64,000 bases of DNA. Source: Actibacterium mucosum KCTC 23349. Lineage in GTDB: Bacteria > Pseudomonadota > Alphaproteobacteria > Rhodobacterales > Rhodobacteraceae. The stretch is from assembly GCF_000647975.1 (NCBI RefSeq), contig NZ_JFKE01000002.1:62001-126000 (forward strand), written 5' to 3'. The notes beneath the pieces were generated by a model. It saw only the letters and a program-made list of their open reading frames with translations. It did not search any database and was not told where the DNA came from. Below, piece after piece: positions 16,499 through 25,566 of this stretch (position 1 is the first letter of the stretch; the number at the start of each line of letters is the position of its first letter). The position numbers were made by a program, and so were the translations under genes.

Positions 16499-18286
16499 TT
16501 AGTGGCCGTCCACAGCGGCGCCTGCACCGCGCGGAACGCGGACACTGGCAACCAGCGCCTTGATGTGCTCGGGTGTCTCTTTGGTCATGCCCGACACCAC
16601 ATAGGCGACGATGAAGTTCACCAGAGCGCCAATGGCACCAAACGAGGTGGACTTGACCGGGCCAAGCAGCGGGTCGGCATCCGTGAACGAATTGGTGTCC
16701 GGGATGAAGAACCAGCCTTTGTGCAGGAAGATATACAGCAAGGTCACAACCAGACCTGCCAGCATACCGGCAACCGCGCCCGAGTTGTTGATGCGGGTCG
16801 AGAAGATGCCCATCATCAATGCCGGGAAGATCGAGGCCGCCGCCAAACCAAAGGCCAGCGCCACCGTCTGGGCTGCAAAGCCCGGTGGGTTCAGCCCCAG
16901 CAACACGGCCACCACAATGGCTGCCGCCATCGAGATACGCGCGGCCAACAGCTCGTTGCGTTCGGACATGTTCGGCGTCAGCTGACCTTTCAACAGGTCG
17001 TGGCTTACCGCGGACGAGATCGCAAGCAGCAGACCCGCCGCCGTTGACAGCGCCGCCGCCAGACCGCCCGCCGCGACCAGACCGATCACCCAGCCCGGAA
17101 GGGATGCGATCTCGGGGTTGGCCAGCACAAGGATGTCACGGTTGAACTTGGTCAGTTCGTTCCCCTGCCAACCCTTCTCGGCAGCTTTGGCCTGCAGATC
17201 GGCATTGGCATCGTTGTAGTACTGGATCTTGCCGTCGCCGTTTTTGTCTTCCCAGTCCAGCAGACCGGTCTTCTGCCACGTGGCCATCCACGCGTATTCC
17301 GGATCGGTTTCGATCTGTTCAACGCTAACCGCTTCGCCGCCTGTCCCATTGGGCCACATCAGGTCCGAGATGTTCAGACGCGCCATGGCGCCAACAGCCG
17401 GGGCCGTCAGGTACAGCAGCGCGATGAACACCAGCGTCCAGCCGGCCGACCAGCGGGCGTCCGACACTTTGGGCACGGTGAAAAAGCGCATGATGACGTG
17501 CGGCAGACCCGCGGTCCCGATCATCAGCGACAGGGTGAACAGCACCATGTTGATGGTCGACCCATGCGCGGCAGTGTACTCTTTGAAGCCCAGATCGGTC
17601 ACGATCGCATCCAGCTTGGCCAGCAGAGGCTCGCCCGATGCGGTATGCTCGCCAAACAGACCCAGTGCCGGGATCGGCGTGCCCGTCAGTTGCAGCGAGA
17701 TGAAGACCGCCGGAATGGTATAGGCGGTGATCAGAACGCAATACTGCGCCACCTGCGTATAGGTCACACCTTTCATGCCGCCAAACACGGCATAGGCAAA
17801 CACCACACAGGCCCCGATCAGCAGACCCCAGAACGCGTCGATCTCAAGAAAACGACCAAAGGCAATGCCAACGCCCTGCATCTGCCCGATCACGTAGGTG
17901 ATCGAAGCCACCAGCAGGCAGATCACGGCCACAAGGCGCGCGGTGGGGCTGTAGAACCGGTCGCCGATGAACTCGGACACCGTGAACTTGCCGAACTTAC
18001 GCAGGTAAGGGGCCAGCAGCAGCGCCAGCAGCACGTAACCACCGGTCCAGCCCATCAGGAAGGACGAGTTGTCATAGCCGGTAAAGGCGATCAGGCCAGC
18101 CATCGAAATGAACGAGGCCGCCGACATCCAGTCAGCCGCCGTTGCCATCCCGTTGGTGACCGGGTGCACACCGCGACCCGCGGCATAAAATTCAGACGTA
18201 GACCCGGCGCGGGCCCAAATCGCGATGCCGATGTAAAGCGCAAAGGACGCGCCCACAAACAGCAGGTTGAGCGTAAACTGATCCAT
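16499..18286 (-). CDS. sodium:solute symporter, large subunit (VC_2705 type, acetate-symporter-like)
   Basis: A 595-residue membrane transporter of the SSS family with about 13 hydrophobic helices. It contains EFYAAGRGVHPVTNGMATAA and SAASFISMAGLIAFTGYDNS near the N-terminus. The insert at about residues 350-420 (EDKNGDGKIQYYND and a charged stretch) is typical of the VC_2705 subfamily that pairs with a DUF4212 small protein. The gene for that small subunit ends 4 bp upstream. With acs and adk preceding it, uptake of acetate or a similar short carboxylate is the likely job; it is often annotated actP. Confidence 0.9.
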   Translation of the reverse strand: MDQFTLNLLFVGASFALYIGIAIWARAGSTSEFYAAGRGVHPVTNGMATAADWMSAASFISMAGLIAFTGYDNSSFLMGWTGGYVLLALLLAPYLRKFGKFTVSEFIGDRFYSPTARLVAVICLLVASITYVIGQMQGVGIAFGRFLEIDAFWGLLIGACVVFAYAVFGGMKGVTYTQVAQYCVLITAYTIPAVFISLQLTGTPIPALGLFGEHTASGEPLLAKLDAIVTDLGFKEYTAAHGSTINMVLFTLSLMIGTAGLPHVIMRFFTVPKVSDARWSAGWTLVFIALLYLTAPAVGAMARLNISDLMWPNGTGGEAVSVEQIETDPEYAWMATWQKTGLLDWEDKNGDGKIQYYNDANADLQAKAAEKGWQGNELTKFNRDILVLANPEIASLPGWVIGLVAAGGLAAALSTAAGLLLAISSAVSHDLLKGQLTPNMSERNELLAARISMAAAIVVAVLLGLNPPGFAAQTVALAFGLAAASIFPALMMGIFSTRINNSGAVAGMLAGLVVTLLYIFLHKGWFFIPDTNSFTDADPLLGPVKSTSFGAIGALVNFIVAYVVSGMTKETPEHIKALVASVRVPRGAGAAVDGH

Positions 18287-18290
18287 CTGA

Positions 18291-18551
18291 TTATTCCTCT
18301 TCCACGCCGTGTTCGACGTCCAGCTTGTTCATCCGCCAGGCGTAGAAAAAGATCAGCACCAGAAAGACCAGGATCGAGCCTTGCTGGGCGAACCAAAAGC
18401 CAAGATCGGCGCCACCGACGGAAATGCCCGACAACATGGGGCGCAGGATGATCCCGAACCCGAACGAGACCAGCGCCCATACAATGAGGCTGATTTGAAT
18501 AAGACGCACATTGGCGGACCAATATGCGTTGCTTTCGTCGTTCTCACTCAT
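18291..18551 (-). CDS. DUF4212 sodium:solute symporter small subunit
   Basis: An 86-residue membrane protein with two hydrophobic helices (about residues 18-42 and 50-72) and a charged tail (YAWRMNKLDVEHGVEEE). This is the standard partner of VC_2705-type symporters. The start has a strong ribosome-binding site, GGAGGAGT, immediately upstream. It lies between adk (17 bp before) and the large subunit (4 bp after), confirming one transcript. Confidence 0.92.
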   Translation of the reverse strand: MSENDESNAYWSANVRLIQISLIVWALVSFGFGIILRPMLSGISVGGADLGFWFAQQGSILVFLVLIFFYAWRMNKLDVEHGVEEE

Positions 18552-18568
18552 TGTTACTCCTCCATTTT

Positions 18569-19288
18569 TTAGTATTGAGATGCACTTCCCTCGGCGAAAA
18601 CGCCGCGGGTTTCCTTGACGATGGGCCCAACTATGTCGCGCAAAGCCCGGGTAATCACGTCAATCTCCTCCATTGCATCCAGAGCCTGAAGTGTCCCAGA
18701 ACCCTCGTAAAATGCAATAAGCGGCGCTGTTTCGCGGTGATACGCCTCCAAGCGACGCCGGACGGTTGCCTCGTTATCGTCCGCGCGTTTGCGGAAATGT
18801 TCGCTGCCACATTTGTCGCAGACGCCGTCTTTGACCGGGCGTTTGAAAACCTCGTGATAGCCTTCGCCGCAATTGTCGCACGTGTAGCGGCCCGAGATAC
18901 GCACCACCATCGCTTCGTCCTCAACCTCAAGGCTGATGGCCGCGTGCACGCGGGTGCCCAGGTCGTTCAGCAGCTCGGCCAGGGCCTCGGCCTGCGGTAT
19001 GGTGCGGGGGAACCCGTCCAGGATCACACCGGCGGCGCAATCGGGGTCGTTCAGACGGTCCTTCAGGATGTCCACAACCAACTCGTCACTGACCAGACCA
19101 CCGGCCTCCATGACGGTTTTGGCCGCCAACCCCGGGCCGGTGCCCGCCGCAACGGCGGCGCGCAGCAGGTCGCCCGTGGACAGTTGAACAAGGCCGAAAT
19201 GATCCTCGAGGATCTTGGCCTGCGTGCCTTTGCCAGCCCCCGGAGGGCCCAGCAGGATCAGGACCGGAACGTTAGAGTAGTCACGCAT
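18569..19288 (-). CDS. adk: adenylate kinase (zinc-LID type)
   Basis: A 239-residue nucleotide kinase catalysing AMP + ATP to 2 ADP. The P-loop is GPPGAGKGTQ (about residues 14-23), followed by the AMP-binding DGFPRT. The LID carries a Cys4 zinc knuckle: CDNC and CDKC about 20 residues apart. It starts 3 bp after the acs stop codon. Because acetyl-CoA synthetase releases AMP, an adenylate kinase in the same transcript would return it to the ATP pool. Adenylate kinase is usually encoded in a ribosomal-protein operon in this group, so this may be a second copy specialised for acetate use. Confidence 0.93.
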   Translation of the reverse strand: MRDYSNVPVLILLGPPGAGKGTQAKILEDHFGLVQLSTGDLLRAAVAAGTGPGLAAKTVMEAGGLVSDELVVDILKDRLNDPDCAAGVILDGFPRTIPQAEALAELLNDLGTRVHAAISLEVEDEAMVVRISGRYTCDNCGEGYHEVFKRPVKDGVCDKCGSEHFRKRADDNEATVRRRLEAYHRETAPLIAFYEGSGTLQALDAMEEIDVITRALRDIVGPIVKETRGVFAEGSASQY

Positions 19289-19291
19289 GGC

Positions 19292-21235
19292 TCAGCTCCG
19301 GTTCATTCGGTTGGCAATCAGGTCATCGACCACCGACGGGTCGGCAAGGGTCGACGTATCCCCCAGCGCGCCAAAATCATCCTCGGCGATCTTGCGCAGA
19401 ATGCGGCGCATGATCTTGCCCGAACGGGTTTTCGGCAGGCCCGGCGCCCATTGGATCAGGTCGGGTTTGGCAATGGGGCCGATCTCGGTTCGGACCCATT
19501 TTTCCAGCTCTTTGCGCAGATCGTCGGAGGGCTCTTCGCCTTGCATCAGCGTCACATAGGCATAGATGCCCTGGCCCTTGACCTCGTGCGGGTACCCCAC
19601 CACGGCAGCCTCGGCCACTTTGGCATGCGCCACCAGCGCGCTTTCCACCTCGGCCGTGCCCATCCGGTGGCCGGAAACGTTGATCACATCGTCAACGCGG
19701 CCGGTGATCCAATAGTCGCCATCTTCGTCGCGGCGGCAGCCATCGCCCGAAAAGTAATAGCCCTTGTAGTCGCTGAAATAGGTCTTTTCGAACCGCTCGT
19801 GATCGCCCCAGACCGTGCGCATCTGCCCCGGCCAGCTGTCCCTGATGCACAGCACGCCCTCGACGCCGTTGCCTTCGATGATGTCACCCGATGTGGGTTC
19901 CAAAACCACCGGCTGCACGCCAAAGAACGGCTGCTGCGCCGCGCCCGGCTTCAGCTTCGACGCCCCCGGCAGCGGGGTCAGCATGTGCCCGCCGGTTTCC
20001 GTCTGCCAGAACGTATCTACAATCGGGCATTTGCCCTTGCCGACCACGTCGTTGTACCAGTTCCAGGCCTCGGGGTTGATGGGCTCGCCCACGGAGCCAA
20101 GGATGCGCAAGTCGGAAAGATCGTGCTTTTCAACCCACTCGCTGCCGGCGCCCATCAGCGCACGAATGGCGGTGGGGGCGGTGTAAAACTGGTTAACCTT
20201 GTGTTTGGCGCACACCTCCCAGAACCGGCCGGCATCGGGGAAGGTTGGCACGCCCTCAAACATGATGGTCGTCGCACCATTGGCCAGCGGGCCATAGACG
20301 ATATAGCTGTGCCCGGTGACCCAGCCCACATCGGCGGTACACCAGAAAATGTCGCCTTCATGATAGTCAAAGACGATCTCATGGGTCATCGACGCATAGA
20401 CAAGATAACCACCGGTGCAGTGCACCACGCCCTTGGGCTGACCGGTGGATCCCGACGTGTAGAGGATGAACAGGGGGTCTTCGGCATTCATCACTTGCAC
20501 CGGGCATTCCGGCGCGGCCTCGGCCATCAGCGCATTGCAATCGTGGTCCCGGTCGGTCCAGGTGGTTTGCCCGCCGGTGCGTTTCACCACAAGGCAGTTC
20601 ACGCTGTCCTTACAGTGCAACAGCGCCGTGTCGGTGTTGGATTTGAGCGGCGTTTCTCGTCCGCCCCGGGGCGCGTAGTCGGCGGTGATCACCAGTTTGG
20701 CGTCACAACCGTTGATCCGCGCCCCAAGAGCGTCCGGGGAGAAACCGGCAAAAACGATGGAATGAATGGCCCCGATCCGGGCGCAGGCCAGCATGGCATA
20801 GGCGGCCTCGGGGATCATGGGCAGGTAGATGATGACGCGATCACCCTTTTCGATACCAAGATCTTTCAGCACGTTGGCCATCTTGCAGACCGAGGCATGA
20901 AGATCACGATAGGTGATGTGCAGGGCAGGGTCGGCGGGGTTGTCTGGCTCCCAGATGATCGCGGTTTGATCGCCGCGCGTCTCAAGATGGCGGTCGACGC
21001 AATTGGCGGAAACGTTCAGCGTGCCATCCTCGAACCAGCGAATGTCGATATTGCCGGGTGTGAACGAGGTGTTTTTGACCTTGGTATACGGCTTGATCCA
21101 GTCGATGCGCTTGCCGTGTTCGCCCCAGAACCCGTCAGGGTCGCTCACCGAGGCTTCGTACATCTTTGGATAGTCGTCCGGGCCAACATGCGGTTTGGGA
21201 CTCACGGCGCTTGCGGTCTGCACGTCTTGGGTCAT
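19292..21235 (-). CDS. acs: acetyl-CoA synthetase (AMP-forming)
   Basis: A 647-residue enzyme making acetyl-CoA from acetate, ATP and CoA with AMP and PPi as by-products. The adenylation motif [14 protein letters not shown], the AMP-binding block [11 protein letters not shown]-like and the C-terminal [11 protein letters not shown] with the Lys that protein acetylation can silence are all present. ATG 21235 is chosen: GGAGGAGG lies 9-16 bp upstream and the protein begins in step with known Acs. An ATG 57 codons earlier would add a sequence with no family match. First gene of acs-adk-DUF4212-symporter. Confidence 0.97.
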   Translation of the reverse strand: MTQDVQTASAVSPKPHVGPDDYPKMYEASVSDPDGFWGEHGKRIDWIKPYTKVKNTSFTPGNIDIRWFEDGTLNVSANCVDRHLETRGDQTAIIWEPDNPADPALHITYRDLHASVCKMANVLKDLGIEKGDRVIIYLPMIPEAAYAMLACARIGAIHSIVFAGFSPDALGARINGCDAKLVITADYAPRGGRETPLKSNTDTALLHCKDSVNCLVVKRTGGQTTWTDRDHDCNALMAEAAPECPVQVMNAEDPLFILYTSGSTGQPKGVVHCTGGYLVYASMTHEIVFDYHEGDIFWCTADVGWVTGHSYIVYGPLANGATTIMFEGVPTFPDAGRFWEVCAKHKVNQFYTAPTAIRALMGAGSEWVEKHDLSDLRILGSVGEPINPEAWNWYNDVVGKGKCPIVDTFWQTETGGHMLTPLPGASKLKPGAAQQPFFGVQPVVLEPTSGDIIEGNGVEGVLCIRDSWPGQMRTVWGDHERFEKTYFSDYKGYYFSGDGCRRDEDGDYWITGRVDDVINVSGHRMGTAEVESALVAHAKVAEAAVVGYPHEVKGQGIYAYVTLMQGEEPSDDLRKELEKWVRTEIGPIAKPDLIQWAPGLPKTRSGKIMRRILRKIAEDDFGALGDTSTLADPSVVDDLIANRMNRS

Positions 21236-21509
21236 AAGAATTTTCCTCCTCCAGCCAGGCAGGTTGTGCCCCGAAAAACTCGGGCCTCCATCGCATGAGG
21301 CGAAAATTACACGTATTGATGCAGATTTAAGCATCTCAATGACTTTCAAGGAAAATCTTGTAAAAATCTGAGCAGGTATAGGCGGAAATTCTGTAAAAAA
21401 ATTCACTGAACCGGATTCATTGAATGTTTCCGTCGCGTTAGCCCGAGCGGTGGTTTTGTTGTTGGGCGCTAACGGTGTACAATTGCATACATTTGTGCGG
21501 GCCAGTAAG

Positions 21510-21525
21510 TTGCAAGCGGCTGCAA
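21510..21525. promoter_or_regulatory. TTGCA/TGCAA inverted repeat upstream of acs
   Basis: TTGCAAGCGGCTGCAA is an inverted repeat with 5-bp arms in the 467-bp gap between acs and the ZnuA-like gene. About 40 bp away CTGCGATTGCATTGCAG (21552-21568) has a similar symmetric TTGCA core. TTTGCAAA-like sites bind RamB/ScfR-family regulators of short-chain acyl-CoA genes in related bacteria, so this is a candidate acs operator. The distance of 275 bp from the acs start weakens the case. Confidence 0.35.
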
Positions 21526-21702
21526 AAAGTTATTCTGTTCAGGATTACAAGCTGCGATTGCATTGCAGATTCTCGATGCAGCGCCATTTACACACGACGT
21601 GTGCCCACCCTGAAGAATCCGCAACTTTTAACGATCTTATTTGCAATAGCCCAGGACAGGTGCATGCTCTGGGGTTTGCCCGAGCCTCAAATCAACCGAT
21701 GT

Positions 21703-22605
21703 TCAATTCGAGGCTTGTTTGGCTGCTTTGGCCAGGGCTGATACGGCGTAGCTGAAGGCTTCAAAAAACGTGTTGTGCGTAGCATGGCCGGCCCAAGGTT
21801 CGAACACCACGCTCTGGAACCCAAGTTCATTTGCAGCCTCCACAGCGGCGCGCGGCGGCTGTGCCTCCCAGATCAGAATGCGGGCATTCAGCTCGTCCCC
21901 AAGGCGTTCAAGCTCTGCGCGCTGATCTTCGGTTGGCATGGCACCTGCCTCCCACTCGAGCGAGGTGACCGACAGGCCGTACCTGCGCGCGAAATACTGA
22001 TACCTTGGATGAGTGGCGATCATTTCGACGCCCTGCAGACTGCTCAATGCATCTTGTGCGGTGGCATCCAATGCCATCATGTCTGACGTCAGGTCGTCCA
22101 GTCTGGCTTGCACGTCCCCATCCCCGGCGAGATCGCGGGTAGTGATGGCGGATGCGATGGCCTCTGCCTGCGCAATTGCAAGCGTCGGATCGAGCCAAAT
22201 GTACGAAGCCACGCCCTCATGCGAATGTTCGCCCCCATCCCCATGGCTGTGCGTGATGCTCTGGGTGACAATGAATTGGCCTTCGATCGCTTTCGATGTG
22301 TTCACAACGCGCGAACGCGGCAGCGATACACGGTCGATCCATGTGGCAAAACCCGCGCCATTCAGAAGTATCAGGTCGGCGGACTGGACCATGCTTATGT
22401 CGGCAATCGAAGGGCGCCAAAAGGACGGGTCGACCCCTTCGGGCACAGGAAAGACAACATCGGCCGCGCCGTCCAGAAGACGCTCGGCTAAATATTGCAG
22501 CGCTTGATTAACAGCAACCACTCTTGGGCGGTCCTCTGCAAGCGCCGCATTGGCTGAAAGCACAACCGCCAAGGCCGCGAAAACCCTCTTCAAAACATGC
22601 GTCAT
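21703..22605 (-). CDS. ZnuA-like metal ABC transporter substrate-binding protein with non-canonical ligands
   Basis: A 300-residue periplasmic protein of the cluster A-I family (signal peptide 1-23, AALAEDRPRVV). A His/Asp-rich loop HSHGDGGEHSHEG at residues 119-131 is typical of zinc-binding members, and H199 in ATHPRYQYFARRYGL is the third family ligand. The first ligand motif (usually Pro-His) reads DPSFWRPS, and the second (usually His-Ile/Leu-Trp-Leu) reads Y135-IWLDP, so two of three canonical His are missing. ATG 22605 is chosen because GGAAG precedes it and it sits 2 bp from the upstream stop. No znuB or znuC follows. Last gene of a six-gene operon. Confidence 0.82.
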   Translation of the reverse strand: MTHVLKRVFAALAVVLSANAALAEDRPRVVAVNQALQYLAERLLDGAADVVFPVPEGVDPSFWRPSIADISMVQSADLILLNGAGFATWIDRVSLPRSRVVNTSKAIEGQFIVTQSITHSHGDGGEHSHEGVASYIWLDPTLAIAQAEAIASAITTRDLAGDGDVQARLDDLTSDMMALDATAQDALSSLQGVEMIATHPRYQYFARRYGLSVTSLEWEAGAMPTEDQRAELERLGDELNARILIWEAQPPRAAVEAANELGFQSVVFEPWAGHATHNTFFEAFSYAVSALAKAAKQASN

Positions 22606-22607
22606 CG

Positions 22608-22943
22608 TCAGCTTCCGCATTTTCGGGCGATATCCTCGGGCGTCACGATCCAATAGTTGTCATGGCTGCCAGTATCCACCTCGATCACCAGCCCGCCGGA
22701 ATGGTCCACGCTGTCGAGCGGGACCGTTGCGGTGCCGTCGCGACCAAGCTGCAACGTGGTGAGAAGGTTGTTTTCGCCGTCCAGGACACGTACATCGCCC
22801 TGCTGGGTGACGCGTCCGTTAGAGAACTTGGCCTCAACCGTCACCGCCGCGCATTCAACCGAAGCAAAGACCACAAGTTGATGCGCCGCCGCTCCGAATG
22901 GAACGGCGACCGCCAGGCATGAAAGAGCGAGCGCCCGGATCAC
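22608..22943 (-). CDS. small periplasmic protein, NikL-like beta-sandwich
   Basis: A 111-residue protein. I place the start at GTG 22943, which overlaps the preceding TGA as GTGA; an ATG at 22955 is the alternative (115 residues). A signal peptide ends in GAAAHQLVV, so cleavage would leave His as the mature N-terminus. The mature part (VTVEAKFSNGRVTQQGDVRV, then a TLQLGRDGTATVPLD strand pair) resembles the transthyretin-like domain of NikL-type nickel accessory proteins but lacks their membrane anchor. The family assignment is a pattern judgement, not a search result. Confidence 0.65.
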   Translation of the reverse strand: MIRALALSCLAVAVPFGAAAHQLVVFASVECAAVTVEAKFSNGRVTQQGDVRVLDGENNLLTTLQLGRDGTATVPLDSVDHSGGLVIEVDTGSHDNYWIVTPEDIARKCGS

Positions 22944-23716
22944 TGACCCGTCCATTCTTCGAAGTGAACCCAGATCACCGCGCCCAGCTCGACAGCCTTT
23001 TCTTCGCCCGAACCTTCCTCGGTCAGGGTGTAATCGGCGGTGTTGAGCGCCGCAAAGCCCCACCAGCCATCCGACGGCGGCGCATAAGTGAACACGCCAT
23101 TGGCGTCCGCCTTGACCGTCTGGGTGATCATCAGTTCGTCGGGTGCGGTTGCACCGGCACGGTCATTAAGGAACTCAACCTCGACCTCAGCATATGGCAC
23201 AGCTGCGCCGTCCAACTTGACGATGCCCTGGAATACATTGTGCTCCCAAAGGCCAAAGGGTTTGGACAGCGGCACGATCTCGGTCTTCAGGCCCAGTTCG
23301 GTGTCCCAACCTTCGTCATCACCATAGGCCGTTACATAGGTTTTCGTGTAATGGATGATGAACGCATCTTCGGCCGGCTCCCAATAGGGTTGCGGTTCCA
23401 TCGCAAAGATATAGGTGCCCGGACGCTCTAGCCGGTAGTCGAGCGTATAACCTTGCTCGTCCATCACGGTGGCACTTTGCAGGCTTCCTAGCAGATCGGT
23501 TGTTGTGCCTTCATGGGTAACCGAGAAGGAAACCGGCGTTTCCAGCATCATTCCATCCACCTCGAACGGGTGAGAAAACGACATGGTCAGCGCGACGCTA
23601 CGACCATCTTCCTGGCTGATCATCGGATCGCTCGGGATGATCATGCCGTAATGCGACACCGCAGGCGTGGCGGCGATCAGAGTTGCGAGCGATACGGCGA
23701 TAAAATGTTGTTTCAT
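22940..23716 (-). CDS. DUF4198 periplasmic metal-binding-type protein (NikK-like)
   Basis: A 258-residue secreted protein. Cleavage after the signal (TPAVSHYGMIIPSD) would leave a histidine at or next to the mature N-terminus, and HYGMIIPSDPMISQED followed by SFSHPFEVDGMMLETP is the DUF4198/NikK pattern. A second Ig-like domain (about residues 150-250) ends in VHFEEWTGQ. DUF4198 proteins accompany nickel and cobalt importers of the energy-coupling-factor class; here the partner is a MacB-like ABC transporter. It follows the permease gene by 15 bp and overlaps the NikL-like gene by 4 bp. Confidence 0.82.
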   Translation of the reverse strand: MKQHFIAVSLATLIAATPAVSHYGMIIPSDPMISQEDGRSVALTMSFSHPFEVDGMMLETPVSFSVTHEGTTTDLLGSLQSATVMDEQGYTLDYRLERPGTYIFAMEPQPYWEPAEDAFIIHYTKTYVTAYGDDEGWDTELGLKTEIVPLSKPFGLWEHNVFQGIVKLDGAAVPYAEVEVEFLNDRAGATAPDELMITQTVKADANGVFTYAPPSDGWWGFAALNTADYTLTEEGSGEEKAVELGAVIWVHFEEWTGQ

Positions 23717-23731
23717 GGAACCTCCTGTCGA

Positions 23732-24901
23732 TTAATTACCAAGGGCCAGCAGCCAGCCCACCCAAGCCTCAGCGTTGCGCGACACGATGACCGCGCCAAT
23801 GGTTGCAATACATCCTGCAACGAACAATAGCATGACGGTTTCAGCTGCCAATAGACGTAGAACCATACCCTTTTGAGCACCCAGTTTCACGGCAGTTGCG
23901 ATTTCCCGCGCGCGCAGGCGATAGCTGAGAAACACCGCCAGTCCAACGGCGGCAACGGCCGCAATGGCGATGATGGCTGTCACAACGTCCAGTAGCGACT
24001 TGATGCGGAAAATGCGGTCAACCAGTCCTTGAATGACGCCTGCGGGTTCGATCAATTGTGTCGGACCTTCCGTATCAAGGTATCGGCCTTTCAGGATTGT
24101 ACTGGACCGGGTGTCGTTCGGCACGACGATGACCGCCGAAGCCGGGAAGTCGTCCTGGCTGCCGTGGAAGTGAAAGCTTTCGATATTGTCCTCGGTGATC
24201 CGCTGGTACTGAACAACGGCAGCATTGGCCAATGCGGCCGTCCCGGCGGCCACGTCTGCGGCGGTGACAACGTCTTCGTGTCCATGCCCAATGCCCTGAA
24301 TGACCCAAGCCGTCTTGATGTCCACGAAAATCGCTTGATCGTCTGGTGTGTTTGTTGGTGCAAGAACGCCTACAATCGGCATCTCAAGGGGATAGACACC
24401 GTCGAGGTCAAAAAGGTTTTCGGGGGCAGAGACAAGCGTGTCGCCGACACCTTTGCCCAGGCTTTCCGCAACCTGTGCCCCGATCACCGCATCGCCCAAC
24501 ATCGACAATCCGCGACCGCTTGCCGGAGAGAGGCCGCGAAAGTCGAAATAGTCCAGCGTTGTGCCTACGATCCGAAAACCGGTAGACGAGAACGCGGTGT
24601 AAACCGGAATGGGAACCCCAAGGCCGCTGTCCCACACGGCCTCAACCTCGCGCATCGCCACGGGGTCAGGGCGTTCATCCGAGAAATAGAGGGCCGCCAT
24701 TGTCAGATCGAGCTGCGAGCCGCGGCTGCCCAAGAGAAGCGGCGTGGCCTCTCCGCGGGCAACAAGCGCGCGCTCGCTGGTCGACAGCAAGGTTTGCGTG
24801 GCGACAGGGACAAACAGGATCAGCGCCGCCACCAGTACCAAAACCAGGCTGCGCGCCCAGTGATACCGCAGGTAGGCGAAGGCAAGAAAAAGCGCGCTCA
24901 T
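23732..24901 (-). CDS. FtsX/MacB-type ABC transporter permease
   Basis: A 389-residue permease with one N-terminal helix (about 17-37), a large periplasmic domain, and three C-terminal helices (about 305-385), the architecture of LolC/LolE and MacB. The periplasmic part carries GHGH at 205-208 and HFHG at 244-247, unusual for lipoprotein transporters and suggestive of metal contact. The start overlaps the ATPase stop by 4 bp. Similar ATPase-permease pairs occur in zinc-responsive operons such as Vibrio zrg and Pseudomonas PA4063-4066, which is the comparison I would test first. Confidence 0.82.
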   Translation of the reverse strand: MSALFLAFAYLRYHWARSLVLVLVAALILFVPVATQTLLSTSERALVARGEATPLLLGSRGSQLDLTMAALYFSDERPDPVAMREVEAVWDSGLGVPIPVYTAFSSTGFRIVGTTLDYFDFRGLSPASGRGLSMLGDAVIGAQVAESLGKGVGDTLVSAPENLFDLDGVYPLEMPIVGVLAPTNTPDDQAIFVDIKTAWVIQGIGHGHEDVVTAADVAAGTAALANAAVVQYQRITEDNIESFHFHGSQDDFPASAVIVVPNDTRSSTILKGRYLDTEGPTQLIEPAGVIQGLVDRIFRIKSLLDVVTAIIAIAAVAAVGLAVFLSYRLRAREIATAVKLGAQKGMVLRLLAAETVMLLFVAGCIATIGAVIVSRNAEAWVGWLLALGN

Positions 24902-25566
24902 ACCGCCGCCCCCTCGCGAAACTGCGCGAAGTCCAGCACGCGTTCAAATCGTGGCAGCAACTCGTGATCATGGGTCACGGCCAGAACCGCTGCACCCGCC
25001 TCGGCCGCCTGTTCGAACAGCAGATCAAGAATGCGCGCCTTGCTGTCCGGATCCAGGTTCCCCGTTGCCTCGTCCGACAGGATCAGTTTGGGCCGGGTCA
25101 CCAATGCGCGGCAGATCGCAACGCGTTGTTGTTCACCCTGGCTAAGCGCCGAAGGATGCCGGTCCAGCTTGTCGCCGATGCCACAGGCCACCGCAAGCCG
25201 CTCCGCCCGGTCCCGCGCCTCTGCATCGAGGGTCAGGGCCGGGGTGATCCGAAACGGGTAATAGATGTTCTGCCGGGCCGAAAGGTAGTCAAGCAGCGCA
25301 AAATCCTGAAAGACGAAGCCGATGTTGCTGGCCCGAAAACGGCGGCGTTCGGCATCAGCCAGGCCCGAGATCTCGGTCTGTGCAACCTCTATACGACCTT
25401 CTTCGGGCGTCAGGATGCCAGCGATAAGGTTGAGAAGTGTTGTCTTGCCACTTCCGCTGGGGCCAACCACGGCCACTCGGTCGGCATCATCAAGGACAAA
25501 TTCCGGAACGCGCAACCGGAACCCGCCGGCCCCGTAACCAAATGTGAGGTTTTCAACCCGAACCAT
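24898..25566 (-). CDS. LolD/MacB-type ABC transporter ATP-binding protein
   Basis: A 222-residue single-domain ATPase: Walker A GPSGSGKTTLLN (residues about 34-45), Q-loop FVFQDFALLDYLSARQN, signature LSQGEQQRVAICRALV and Walker B LILSDEATGNLD. This places it in the o228/MacB group that works with FtsX-like permeases. Its start codon overlaps the stop codon of the 192-residue membrane-anchored protein, and its end overlaps the permease start by 4 bp. Confidence 0.92.
   Translation of the reverse strand: MVRVENLTFGYGAGGFRLRVPEFVLDDADRVAVVGPSGSGKTTLLNLIAGILTPEEGRIEVAQTEISGLADAERRRFRASNIGFVFQDFALLDYLSARQNIYYPFRITPALTLDAEARDRAERLAVACGIGDKLDRHPSALSQGEQQRVAICRALVTRPKLILSDEATGNLDPDSKARILDLLFEQAAEAGAAVLAVTHDHELLPRFERVLDFAQFREGAAV

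Noticed and set aside
18524-21298. Very long open frame on the plus strand opposite acs and adk
   Set aside because: It mirrors acs/adk codon periodicity in GC-rich DNA, has no family resemblance, and the minus-strand genes are certain.
21420-21755. Short frames in the gap between acs and the ZnuA-like gene
   Set aside because: Overlap the end of the ZnuA-like gene in antisense and have no start signals.
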